Source: Pseudomonas marginalis
Lineage (GTDB): Bacteria > Pseudomonadota > Gammaproteobacteria > Pseudomonadales > Pseudomonadaceae
DNA: 64,000 nt
Direction: 5' to 3'
Assembly: GCF_024169655.1 (NCBI RefSeq)
Contig: NZ_JALJWV010000001.1
Location: 1,741,001 to 1,805,000, forward strand
Shown here one piece after another: positions 27,290 through 35,037 of this stretch; within the stretch, counting starts at the first letter, position 1, and the number at the start of each line of letters is the position of its first letter. A program made the translations under genes and the position numbers. A model generated the notes under the pieces. The model saw only the letters and a program-made list of their open reading frames with translations. It was not told where the DNA came from and did no database searches.

Positions 27290-27658
27290 TCATTCGCAAA
27301 ATTGCAGGACATTCGCCCGGCTCTTTTCATTGGGCGCGTTCTGGTCCTGTTGCAGCCAGAACTGGCATTTGGGGTTGGACAGGTTGCGCGCGTTGTTGCG
27401 GGCCTGATCCAGGGTTTGCTGTTGTTCCTGCTTGCGCAGGTTCTCTTGATACTGCTCAAACATGCGGTTCGGCGGTTCCGGTGCAACCGGCCTGGGTTTG
27501 CCGAGTTGTTGAACGGCCTGGGCGACGGGCGCCAGGCTTTGCGGGAACAGATAGCGAGACGCCAGCCAGGTGGTCAGCGCAATGGCGATAAACCCCAGCC
27601 ACACGCCCAGGGCGATGGCGAGACAGAGTTTGAACAGCGACAGCGGGCGGTCAGACAT
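27290..27658 (-). CDS. hypothetical single-pass membrane protein
   Basis: Encodes 122 residues. There is one long membrane segment (LFKLCLAIALGVWLGFIAIALTTWLA, residues ~8-33), a Pro-rich linker, then a hydrophilic helical region rich in Gln/Arg/Asn (NRMFEQYQENLRKQEQQQTLDQARNN) with two cysteines. The start at 27658 (MSDRPLSLFK) follows CAGGAGACCG. No family is recognised. It is 12 bp upstream of the Gre-like gene on the same strand. Confidence 0.65.
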   Translation of the reverse strand: MSDRPLSLFKLCLAIALGVWLGFIAIALTTWLASRYLFPQSLAPVAQAVQQLGKPRPVAPEPPNRMFEQYQENLRKQEQQQTLDQARNNARNLSNPKCQFWLQQDQNAPNEKSRANVLQFCE

Positions 27659-27790
27659 GGCGGTCTCCTGGTGGGCATTTGCGGCGTGGCGGCGATTGTC
27701 GCACAGCCACCGTGCAGAATAATCGCGATCAAGCCTTCTGCATCGGGGCATTTATGCGGACAATCGAGCCTTTGAGCGTTGGAGCCCGGA

Positions 27791-28924
27791 ATGAAAGCCC
27801 GCTGGGATATTTTTTGCAGCGTCGTCGACAACTACGGCGACATTGGCGTGACTTGGCGCCTGGCCCGGCAATTGGTGGTGGAGCACGCTTGTGACGTGCG
27901 TTTGTGGGTCGATGACCTGCGGGCCTTCGAGCGCATGTGCCCGCAGATTGATGTGCAACGGGAGCAGCAATGGCAAGAGGGCGTCGACGTGCGCCATTGG
28001 CCGGCGCAGTGGTTGGCCACGCCATCGGCGGATGTGGTGATCGCCGCGTTTGCCTGCCAGTTGCCGCCTGAGTACATGGAGGCGATGGCCGCGTGCGAGC
28101 GTGCGCCGTTGTGGATGAACCTGGACTACCTGAGTGCCGAAGACTGGGTGGTGGGGTGTCATCGCCTGCCGTCGGTGAAGTTCAAGGGCGTGCAGAAGTA
28201 CTTCTTTTTCCCCGGCTTTCGGTCGGGCACCGGTGGCCTGTTGCGTGAGGCGGGGTTGCTGCAACAGCGCCAGGCGTTTCAACAGGATGCGCGCGCACAG
28301 CAACAATTCCTGCAAAGCCTGGGCGTATTTCCCGCAGCCGGTGCGCGGTTGATGTCGCTGTTCGCCTACGAAAATGCCGCGCTTGCCGGTTGGCTGGACG
28401 TGTTGGCGACGGACGGGCGCGCCACTCATCTGCTGGTGCCGGAAGGGCGCATCCTCGGCGATATGCAGCGCTGGCTCGGCGTGGATCGGCTGGCGGCTGG
28501 CGATATACACCGGCGCGACGGCCTCACCGTGCAGGTGCTGCCGTTCGTGCGCCAGGAGCAATATGACCGCCTGCTGTGGTGTTGCGAGTTCAACGCCGTG
28601 CGCGGTGAAGACTCCTTCGTTCGCGCTCAATGGGCCGGGCGCCCGTTGCTGTGGCACATCTATCGCCAGGACGAAGACATCCATCTGGACAAGCTCGACG
28701 CCTTTCTGGAACTGTACACCGCAGCCCTCTCGCCGGCGGCAAAAGCCGCAGTGGTGGCGCTTTGGCAGGCCTGGAACACCGAGGGCGATATGGCCCAGCC
28801 GTGGAAAAAGCTGCTGGAACACTGGCCGGAAGTGGCTGCACACGCCGAAACATGGTGTCTGGAACAGGCCTTGCAGGCGGATCTTGCGACGGCGCTGGTA
28901 CAGTTTTATGAAAGTTGGATATGA
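27791..28924 (+). CDS. earP: EarP, EF-P arginine rhamnosyltransferase
   Basis: Encodes 377 residues. EarP transfers rhamnose from dTDP-beta-L-rhamnose to Arg32 of elongation factor P. The N-terminus WDIFCSVVDNYGDIGVTWRLARQL carries Asp13 and Asp17, the residues shown to be catalytic in P. putida EarP. The C-terminal nucleotide-sugar site contains NAVRGEDSFVRAQWAG, with the conserved glutamate and the rest of the GT-B fold. The substrate gene efp follows 49 bp downstream on the same strand. The ATG at 27791 is chosen over 27779 because GGAG lies 7 bp before it. Confidence 0.95.
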   Translation: MKARWDIFCSVVDNYGDIGVTWRLARQLVVEHACDVRLWVDDLRAFERMCPQIDVQREQQWQEGVDVRHWPAQWLATPSADVVIAAFACQLPPEYMEAMAACERAPLWMNLDYLSAEDWVVGCHRLPSVKFKGVQKYFFFPGFRSGTGGLLREAGLLQQRQAFQQDARAQQQFLQSLGVFPAAGARLMSLFAYENAALAGWLDVLATDGRATHLLVPEGRILGDMQRWLGVDRLAAGDIHRRDGLTVQVLPFVRQEQYDRLLWCCEFNAVRGEDSFVRAQWAGRPLLWHIYRQDEDIHLDKLDAFLELYTAALSPAAKAAVVALWQAWNTEGDMAQPWKKLLEHWPEVAAHAETWCLEQALQADLATALVQFYESWI

Positions 28925-28973
28925 TACGCGACCTTGATTTTTGTAAACCCCATCCAAATTTCGGATATCTGCA

Positions 28974-29546
28974 ATGAAAACTGGTAAAGAACTGAAACCC
29001 GGTATGGTAATCCGTATCGACAACGACCCTTGGTTGGTTCAGAAAGCTGAGTTCACCAAGTCGGGCCGTAACAGCGCGATCATGAAGACCAAGCTGAAAA
29101 ACCTGCTGACTGGTTACAAGACCGAAACCGTTTACAGCGCCGATGACAAGCTGGACGACGTGATCCTCGACCGTAAAGAAGCGACCCTGTCCTTCATCAG
29201 CGGCGACGCTTACACGTTCATGGACACCACTGACTACACCATGTACGAGCTGAACGCTGAAGATATCGAAGCCGTTCTGCCGTTCGTTGAAGAAGGTATG
29301 GACGACGTCTGCGAAGCTATTTTCTTCGAAGACCGCCTGGTTTCCGTAGAGCTGCCGACCACTATCGTGCGTAAGGTTGCCTACACCGAAGGTTCCGCTC
29401 GCGGCGACACTTCGGGCAAAGTCATGAAGCCTGCCAAACTGGCTAACGGTACCGAACTGCAAGTGGCCGATTTCATCGAAATCGACGACATGATCGAGAT
29501 CGACACCCGTGAAGGTGGTTCGTACAAAGGTCGCGCCAAGAAGTAA
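28974..29546 (+). CDS. efp: elongation factor P
   Basis: Encodes 190 residues in three OB-like barrels. EF-P binds the ribosome between the P and E sites and rescues stalling at polyproline. The loop that is modified reads [11 protein letters not shown] and has arginine at position 32, not lysine, which marks the EarP-rhamnosylated type rather than the EpmA/lysine type. A TATGAT hexamer at the 3' end of earP (28919-28924) may be the -10 box of its own promoter. Codon use is that of a highly expressed gene. Confidence 0.97.
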   Translation: MKTGKELKPGMVIRIDNDPWLVQKAEFTKSGRNSAIMKTKLKNLLTGYKTETVYSADDKLDDVILDRKEATLSFISGDAYTFMDTTDYTMYELNAEDIEAVLPFVEEGMDDVCEAIFFEDRLVSVELPTTIVRKVAYTEGSARGDTSGKVMKPAKLANGTELQVADFIEIDDMIEIDTREGGSYKGRAKK

Positions 29547-29569
29547 TTCTGGCCCCTCCGATACGAAAA

Positions 29570-29596
29570 AAAGCCCGACCTTGAGTCGGGCTTTTT
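29570..29596 (+). terminator. Rho-independent terminator of efp
   Basis: AAGCCCGAC-CTTGA-GTCGGGCTTTTT: stem with A-run before and T-run after, 24 bp past the efp stop. Confidence 0.9.
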
Positions 29597-29651
29597 CGTG
29601 GGCGTTTAGTTGTCACTTCAGGTGTGGCTTCAGCATCATCAGCAGTACGGG

Positions 29652-30071
29652 TCAGACGGTGACGTGCAGACGCACATCGACGTTGCCACGGGTGGCGTTT
29701 GAGTACGGGCAGACTTGGTGGGCGGCGTCGACCAGGCTTTGCGCATCATCCTGGGCCAGGCCCGGCAGGCTGATATGCAGGTCGATATCCAGACCGAAGC
29801 CGCCGGGGATTTGACCGATGCCGACATGGGCAGTGATCGACGCATCATCCGGGATTTTGCGTTTGGTCTGGCTGGCGACGAATTTCAGTGCGCCGATAAA
29901 GCAGGCCGAGTAGCCGGCGGCGAACAGTTGTTCCGGGTTAGTGGCCTGACCGCCAGCGCCGCCGAGTTCCTTGGGGGTGGAGAGTTTGACGTCGAGGATG
30001 TTGTCGTTGGAAACGGCACGACCATCACGGCCGCCGGTGGCGGTGGCTACTGCGGTATAGAGCGTTTGCAT
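29652..30071 (-). CDS. ohr: organic hydroperoxide reductase Ohr
   Basis: Encodes 139 residues of the Ohr/OsmC family, a thiol peroxidase that reduces organic hydroperoxides with lipoyl-protein electrons. The catalytic cysteines are Cys57 (AAGYSACFIGAL) and Cys121 (HQVCPYSNATRGN). Arg18 and Glu47 match the catalytic Arg/Glu pair. It lies downstream of its probable repressor ohrR on the same strand, with two operator-like palindromes in between. Start 30071 is the usual MQTLYTA. Confidence 0.95.
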   Translation of the reverse strand: MQTLYTAVATATGGRDGRAVSNDNILDVKLSTPKELGGAGGQATNPEQLFAAGYSACFIGALKFVASQTKRKIPDDASITAHVGIGQIPGGFGLDIDLHISLPGLAQDDAQSLVDAAHQVCPYSNATRGNVDVRLHVTV

Positions 30072-30093
30072 GGTGTTGTCCTCTTGGTGTTTT

Positions 30094-30110
30094 GCGCTAA
30101 ATATTTGCGC
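30094..30110. promoter_or_regulatory. putative OhrR operator 1 (ohr-proximal)
   Basis: GCGCTAA-ATA-TTTGCGC, an imperfect palindrome with one mismatch between arms, 23 bp before the ohr start codon. It closely resembles the second box at 30139-30155. Confidence 0.6.
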
Positions 30111-30138
30111 GCTAAGTAGTTGGTGAGATGAATGTATA

Positions 30139-30155
30139 GCGCTAATGTTTAGTGC
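30139..30155. promoter_or_regulatory. putative OhrR operator 2
   Basis: GCGCTAA-TGT-TTAGTGC, the same palindrome with one mismatch. It is followed by GCAAGATAAATTTC, which is partly repeated upstream of ohrR itself (30751-30773). Confidence 0.6.
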
Positions 30156-30200
30156 GCAAGATAAATTTCAGGATTTTTTCGTAAGGGCACCTCAAAACCA

Positions 30201-30230
30201 CCTGTGGGAGGGGATTGCCCCCTCCGCAGG
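30201..30230. repeat. single REP-like palindrome
   Basis: CCTGTGGGAGGGG-ATTG-CCCCCTCCGCAGG: a degenerate relative of the arm found at 285-307, just after the ohrR stop codon, where it may act as a transcript end or stabiliser. Confidence 0.7.
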
Positions 30231-30248
30231 TATTGGGCTTGGGTGTGT

Positions 30249-30701
30249 TTAGACCGCGCCTTGCAGATTGCCCCGCAACGCAATCAAATCAGCTTGCAGC
30301 TTGCGCAGTTGCTCCAGCTCCAGGCCGCTGGCGCCGAGGATGCACTGAGGAATGCCCTTGGCCTTGTCTTGCAAGGCACGGCCAGCGTCGGTCAGTTCCA
30401 CCACCACCACTCGCTCGTCTTCGCGACTGCGCGTGCGGCTGAGCAGGCCTTCGGCTTCCAGGCGCTTGAGCAGGGGGGTCAGGGAGCCGGGATCGGTCAG
30501 CAGGCGGCTGCTGATTTCGCCGACGGTCAAGCCATCCTCTTCCCACAGCACCATCATGGCCAGGTACTGCGGATAGGTCAGGCCCAAGGCTTGCAGCAGC
30601 GGTTTGTAGACCTTGGTCATCAGCAATGAGGTGGAGTGCAGGGCGAAGCACAGCTGGTTATCCAGCAACAGGGATTGGCAAGGATCGGGATTTTTGCTCA
30701 T
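30249..30701 (-). CDS. ohrR: OhrR, peroxide-sensing MarR-family repressor
   Basis: Encodes 150 residues. The winged helix spans ~55-95 (LTVGEISSRLLTDPGSLTPLLKRLEAEGLLSR). Cys18 in LLLDNQLCFALH is the conserved peroxidatic cysteine, and Cys120 (GIPQC) fits the resolving cysteine of the 2-Cys OhrR type known from Xanthomonas. Organic hydroperoxides oxidise Cys18 and release the repressor from DNA. It is upstream of ohr on the same strand, and a half-operator lies before its own start, suggesting autoregulation. Confidence 0.93.
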   Translation of the reverse strand: MSKNPDPCQSLLLDNQLCFALHSTSLLMTKVYKPLLQALGLTYPQYLAMMVLWEEDGLTVGEISSRLLTDPGSLTPLLKRLEAEGLLSRTRSREDERVVVVELTDAGRALQDKAKGIPQCILGASGLELEQLRKLQADLIALRGNLQGAV

Positions 30702-30750
30702 GGCGCGGCCTCAAAAAAACGTGTCTGGCTGGAATCTAGCGGGCAAGTCT

Positions 30751-30773
30751 TTAATGCGCCAGATAATTCTGTG
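30751..30773. promoter_or_regulatory. putative third OhrR site, upstream of ohrR
   Basis: TTAATGCGCCAGATAATTCTG is the counterpart of TTAGTGCGCAAGATAAATTTC at 30149-30169, differing at a few positions. It lies ~50 bp before the ohrR start, where an autoregulatory operator would be. Confidence 0.45.
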
Positions 30774-30780
30774 CGAGTGG

Positions 30781-31731
30781 TCAGACCAAGCCGCTTTGCA
30801 GCGCCAGGTCCCAGGGCGGCACCGGGCTGAAGCGCGATTTCAGGTATTCGAGCAACAAGCGACTGCGTGCGTTCGGCTGTTGTTCCAGGCGCAGTGCGTA
30901 GATGCCGGTGGTTTCCGGGCTGGGCAGGCCGTTTTCGCAAAACAGCGGCAAGAGTTCGCCGCGGACCAGGTATTCACTGGCCAGCCAGGTGGGCAGGTGC
31001 GCGATGCCCAGTCCGGCCAGGGCGCCGGAGAGCAGGGCTTCGGCGTTGTTGGCGCTCATGCGGATGCGTTGCGGGCGATAGGTGGCGCGGCGCCCGTCCA
31101 GTTCGAAGCGCCAGGCGAACATTGGTGCCAAGCCATCCCAGTCCAGCCCGTCGTGTTCGCTGAGGTCTCGCGGATGGGTCGGCGTGCCACGGTTTTTCAG
31201 GTAGGCCGGGCTGGCGCAGGCAATGCGCACGATACTGGCCAGCGGCGTGGCGATCAGCCGGGTGTCGACGATATGCCCGGCGCGCAGCACTAGATCGACC
31301 TTGCCCAGGTGGGCGCCCTGCATGTCCACAAAGCTATCGATCAAGTGCAGGTGTACATCCAGCCCGGGGTAGACGTTCAGGAAGTCGGCGATCACCGGCG
31401 CCAGATGCCGTCGACCGAACGCCGCCGGTGCATCCACGCGAATCAGGCCCTCCGGCGCATGGCTCAACGACACCGCTTCCGCCCGCGCCAATTGCAACTC
31501 GGTGACGATGCGCCGCGCCCGCTCGGCGAACGCCAGGCCGGCCGGTGTCGGCAGCACCGCATGGGTGCTGCGCTGGAACAAGCGGCTGCCCACCGAGCTT
31601 TCCAGGCTGTCGATGCGTCGGGCCACGGCCGAAGGTGTCAGCGGATGGCGACGTGCGGCGGCGGAAAAACTGCCGGTTTCCAGTACATCGAGAAACAGGC
31701 TGAGTTGATCGGTCAGAATATTCGGGTTCAT
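30781..31731 (-). CDS. LysR-family regulator
   Basis: Encodes 316 residues. The N-terminal winged helix reads DQLSLFLDVLETGSFSAAARRHPLTPSAVARRIDSLE, followed by the standard type 2 periplasmic-binding-like effector domain (VDLVLRAGHIVDTRLIATPLA, LSGALAGLGIAHLPTWLASEYLVRGEL). It belongs to the large CrgA/AaeR-like branch. No target can be inferred: it is followed by ohrR on the same strand and is divergent from the TauE permease with ~100 bp between starts, which makes that permease the most likely target. Confidence 0.85.
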   Translation of the reverse strand: MNPNILTDQLSLFLDVLETGSFSAAARRHPLTPSAVARRIDSLESSVGSRLFQRSTHAVLPTPAGLAFAERARRIVTELQLARAEAVSLSHAPEGLIRVDAPAAFGRRHLAPVIADFLNVYPGLDVHLHLIDSFVDMQGAHLGKVDLVLRAGHIVDTRLIATPLASIVRIACASPAYLKNRGTPTHPRDLSEHDGLDWDGLAPMFAWRFELDGRRATYRPQRIRMSANNAEALLSGALAGLGIAHLPTWLASEYLVRGELLPLFCENGLPSPETTGIYALRLEQQPNARSRLLLEYLKSRFSPVPPWDLALQSGLV

Positions 31732-31836
31732 CGGTCGATGCTTATGCGAGATTGGCACAGCCATTGTGCGTTGCTGTGCGTATCCGCGCCAGAGCGGACT
31801 GCGTAGCATGCAAGGCTTGGGATGGTGGAGTAATGC

Positions 31837-32589
31837 GTGGTGTTGGATTTAGCGATGTACCTGGTATTAGGCGCGGCATTGGGCACGGTGGGCGGCCTGT
31901 TTGGCATTGGCGGCGGGTTGATTGCCATCCCGGTGCTCGGCGTGCTGTTCGGCCTCGATCAGCAGATCGCCCAAGGCACCGCGCTGGTGATGGTGGTGCC
32001 CAACGTGATGCTCGCGCTGTGGCGTTATCACCAGCGCAATCGCATTGAACTGCGCCACGCGCTGCCGCTGGGGGTGATGGGTTTCAGCTTTGCCTGGCTC
32101 GGCTCGATCTGGGCCGTGGGCCTGGATGCCGGCGCGATGCGCATCGGCTTTATTGCTTTTCTGGTGGCACTGTCGGCCTACAACCTGTTGCGCATGTTTA
32201 CCCGCAATGCGCCGCCGACGGCACAGATGCGCCATGCCTGGCCGTGGCTCGGCGTGTTGGGCGCGGTCTCCGGCTCCATGGGCGGTTTGTTCGGTGTCGG
32301 TGGTGCGGTGGTCGCCACGCCGGTGCTGACCAGCGTGTTCGGCACCACCCAGGTGGTGGCCCAAGGCTTGTCCCTGGCCTTGGCGTTGCCCAGCACCGGG
32401 GTGACCCTCGTCACCTACGCCTGGCACCACGAGGTGGACTGGATGATCGGCATCCCCCTGGCGGTCGGCGGCCTGCTCAGCATCAGTTGGGGGGTGAAAG
32501 TCGCCCACGCCCTGCCGGAGCGCCTGTTGCGCGGTTTGTTCTGCGGTTTCCTGGTGGTGTGCGCGGTGATGCTGACGTTTAAAGTTTGA
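31837..32589 (+). CDS. TauE/SafE family sulfite/sulfonate exporter
   Basis: Encodes 250 residues with about eight predicted membrane helices in two repeats, each opening with the family motif: GTVGGLFGIGGGLIAIPVL in the first and SGSMGGLFGVGGAVVATPVL in the second. Members export sulfite, sulfoacetate or related anions, or act as permeases of unknown specificity. The GTG start at 31837 is preceded by GGAG. Its 3' end overlaps the convergent LysR gene by 11 bp. Confidence 0.88.
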   Translation: MVLDLAMYLVLGAALGTVGGLFGIGGGLIAIPVLGVLFGLDQQIAQGTALVMVVPNVMLALWRYHQRNRIELRHALPLGVMGFSFAWLGSIWAVGLDAGAMRIGFIAFLVALSAYNLLRMFTRNAPPTAQMRHAWPWLGVLGAVSGSMGGLFGVGGAVVATPVLTSVFGTTQVVAQGLSLALALPSTGVTLVTYAWHHEVDWMIGIPLAVGGLLSISWGVKVAHALPERLLRGLFCGFLVVCAVMLTFKV

Positions 32590-33469
32590 AGCCTTCGATG
32601 ATGTACTCCGCCAGGCAGTCGGTGATGGGCGACGTCATCAGCGGGTTACGCAACAAGCGCAGATTCATCGACGGCAAGGGTGGGAAACCATCGTCGCTGC
32701 CGAGCACGCGCAGGTCATCGGTCACCAGGCTTTCCATGCTGACCATCGCCGCCAGGCCGGCGCTGACCACGGCCTGGATCGCCGCGCCGTTGGAACTGTT
32801 GTAGGCCAGGCGATAATTGCGCCCGGCGGTGTCCAGTGCGGTACGGGCCCACTGGTTGTAAAGGCAGTCGGCGCCAGGCAACGCCAGCGGCACGGCGTCG
32901 TGTTCGTCCACGCAGAAGCACGGCGCCGCCGCCCACACGATGCGCTCGGTGCGCAACAACTCGCCGATATCATTGCCGGGCTCGCGGCTGATTACCGTCA
33001 ACGCGAGGTCCCGCCGTTGCATCAGCACCGTTGACGCCTCGCAGTGCATCTCGATCTGGATCAGCGGGTACGCCTTGGAAAACTGTTTCAGAATTCCCGG
33101 TAGGAAGCGCATCACATAGTCGTCCGGGGTGCCAATGCGCACCAGCCCGACCATATGCGGTTCGCGCAAGGTATTGAACACCTCGCTGTGCAGTTTCAGG
33201 ATGCGCCGCGCATACCCCAGCAGCACCTGGCCCTCGGGTGTCAGCCGCACTTGCCGACCGTCGCGTTCGAACAGTTTGCGCTGCAGCACGTCTTCTTCCA
33301 GACGCTTCATCTGCATGCTCACCGCCGATTGGGTGCGGTTGACCTGCTCGCCGGCACGGGTAAACCCGCCCTGGTCGGCGATGGCGACGAAGGTGCGCAG
33401 CACGTCGGTGTCGATGCTTGGGTAGGGAGCCAAATGATCAATCTCCGAGATGTATTTCATAAGAAACAT
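32579..33469 (-). CDS. LysR-family regulator
   Basis: Encodes 296 residues. The helix-turn-helix region is IDTDVLRTFVAIADQGGFTRAGEQVNRTQSAVSMQMKRLEE, in the style of the LrhA/HexA/PecT branch that represses motility, exoenzymes or virulence. The effector domain follows (VRIGTPDDYVMRFLPGILKQFSKAYPLIQIEM). It is divergent from a small DUF1127 gene, and in LrhA-type regulators DUF1127 genes are frequent neighbours. ATG codons at 33469 and 33460 are both possible. Confidence 0.85.
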   Translation of the reverse strand: MFLMKYISEIDHLAPYPSIDTDVLRTFVAIADQGGFTRAGEQVNRTQSAVSMQMKRLEEDVLQRKLFERDGRQVRLTPEGQVLLGYARRILKLHSEVFNTLREPHMVGLVRIGTPDDYVMRFLPGILKQFSKAYPLIQIEMHCEASTVLMQRRDLALTVISREPGNDIGELLRTERIVWAAAPCFCVDEHDAVPLALPGADCLYNQWARTALDTAGRNYRLAYNSSNGAAIQAVVSAGLAAMVSMESLVTDDLRVLGSDDGFPPLPSMNLRLLRNPLMTSPITDCLAEYIIEGFKL

Positions 33470-33530
33470 TCGTTGGATTGATCATAGCCTCCGACACACA
33501 CTTGCGTCATCCCCATGGGAGGGCGAGAAG

Positions 33531-33737
33531 ATGAAAGGTCAAACAGGTTTTGTAGTAGTGGCGAAGCGGCCGTTTCGCGGGCTGTTCCAGGCGATTGCAC
33601 GGTGGCAGACGCTGCATCACGAGCGGCGGTTGCTGGCCACCTTGAGCGATGCGGCGCTCAAGGACATCGGGCTGAGCCGCGCCGACGTGGAGCGCGAAAC
33701 CCATCGGCATTTCTGGGAAGATCCGCTGCGAAAATGA
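33531..33737 (+). CDS. DUF1127 small basic protein
   Basis: Encodes 68 residues. The C-terminal half carries the DUF1127 pattern RLLATLSDAALKDIGLSRADVERE. DUF1127 proteins are short, arginine-rich and, in Agrobacterium and Rhodobacter, affect RNA turnover, phosphate or carbon use. The ATG at 33531 is preceded by GGGCGAGAAG. It lies opposite the LysR gene, from which it is separated by 61 bp. Confidence 0.8.
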   Translation: MKGQTGFVVVAKRPFRGLFQAIARWQTLHHERRLLATLSDAALKDIGLSRADVERETHRHFWEDPLRK

Positions 33738-33782
33738 CCGAGGATGCAGTAGGGTAGTGGGCAGGCTCATACGGAGATGCCC

Positions 33783-35006
33783 ATGCCCGCCGACCTGTCT
33801 TTTTCCCTCAAGCAAGCGCGCCGCATGGCACTGGCGGCGCAGGGGTTTTCCGGGCGCCAGGCGCCCGCGTTGATCAAGGCCACGCACCTCAACCGCTTGA
33901 TTGAACGCCTGGGCGTGGTGCAGATCGATTCGGTCAATGCCGTGGTGCGTTCCCATTACCTGCCGTTATTTTCCCGCCTTGGCCAGTACCCCCCGTCATT
34001 GCTTGAGCAGGCCGCGTGGAGCCAGGGCCGACAGCGTTCGTTGTTCGAATATTGGGGGCATGAGGCCTCGTTGTTGCCGATGGCACTGTACCCCTTGATG
34101 CGCTGGCGCATGGAGCGGGCAAAACAGGGGCAGGGCATCTATGCGCAGATGGCGCGCTTTGGTCGCGAGCAGCAGGCCATCATCCAGCGCGTCTTGAACA
34201 CCGTCGAACAACAGGGCGCCCTGGGCGCGGGCAGTCTGTCGACCCGCGAAGAGCGCGCCGGCCCCTGGTGGGACTGGAGTGATGAAAAGCACGCGCTGGA
34301 ATGGCTGTTCGCTGCTGGCCTGGTCACGGTTGCCGGTCGGCGCGGGTTTGAGCGGCTCTACGATTTACCTGAGCGCGTCATTCCCGGCGACAGGCTTTAC
34401 CACGCCCCGCTGAGCGAGGCCGAGGCTCAGCGCGGTTTGCTGCTGCACAGCGCGACCGCGCTGGGCGTCGGCAGCGAAAAAGACCTGCGCGATTACTTCC
34501 GTCTGGAGCCTGCCGACACTCGCAACCGCTTGGCCGAGCTGGTCGAAGACGGCCAATTGCTGACGTGCCGGGTGCAGGGCTGGAAGCAGCCGGCCTATTG
34601 CCTGCCGGAGCCGAAAGTACCGCGCAAGGTGCCGGCCAGCGCACTGCTGTCGCCGTTCGATTCGCTGATCTGGGAGCGCAGCCGCACCGAGCGTTTGTTC
34701 GATTTCCGTTATCGGCTGGAGATCTACACCCCGCAAGACAAGCGGGTGTACGGCTACTACGTGCTGCCGTTTCTGCACAACGAGCGCATCGCCGCGCGCG
34801 TCGACCTGCGCGCCGAACGTGCGCACGGGCGCCTGGCCGTGCATGCGGTACACGAAGAAGAGCCGGGGCTGGATGAGGAGGGGATGCGTGCGTTGGCGCT
34901 GAACTTGCGGCAAATGGCCGACTGGCTGGGCCTGGAACAGGTGCAGCTCAATTGTCAGCGGCCGAGTGCCGACCGACTAAGGGCGGCGATGCTCACACAA
35001 CTGTAG
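33783..35006 (+). CDS. ycaQ: YcaQ-like DNA glycosylase (winged-helix, HTH_42)
   Basis: Encodes 407 residues. E. coli YcaQ and Streptomyces AlkZ of this family unhook interstrand crosslinks and remove bulky N7-alkylguanine. The family QΦQ catalytic motif is visible as VVQIDSVN (Gln-Ile-Asp) in residues ~40-47, followed by winged-helix repeats (YWGHEASLLPMALYPLMRWRM; LSPFDSLIWERSRTERLFDFRYRLEIYTP). The stop codon lies inside a REP palindrome (35001-35030), so the last two codons come from the repeat. Confidence 0.8.
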   Translation: MPADLSFSLKQARRMALAAQGFSGRQAPALIKATHLNRLIERLGVVQIDSVNAVVRSHYLPLFSRLGQYPPSLLEQAAWSQGRQRSLFEYWGHEASLLPMALYPLMRWRMERAKQGQGIYAQMARFGREQQAIIQRVLNTVEQQGALGAGSLSTREERAGPWWDWSDEKHALEWLFAAGLVTVAGRRGFERLYDLPERVIPGDRLYHAPLSEAEAQRGLLLHSATALGVGSEKDLRDYFRLEPADTRNRLAELVEDGQLLTCRVQGWKQPAYCLPEPKVPRKVPASALLSPFDSLIWERSRTERLFDFRYRLEIYTPQDKRVYGYYVLPFLHNERIAARVDLRAERAHGRLAVHAVHEEEPGLDEEGMRALALNLRQMADWLGLEQVQLNCQRPSADRLRAAMLTQL

Positions 35007-35030
35007 GAGCGAGCAGGCTCGCTCCTACAG
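35001..35030. repeat. perfect REP palindrome overlapping the ycaQ stop codon
   Basis: CTGTAGGAGCGAGC-AG-GCTCGCTCCTACAG: 14-bp perfect arms with a 2-bp centre, of a different REP subtype from that at 235-308. It supplies the ycaQ stop (TAG 35004-35006) and lies between convergent genes, so it may also end both transcripts. Confidence 0.9.
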
Positions 35031-35037
35031 AATGCGC

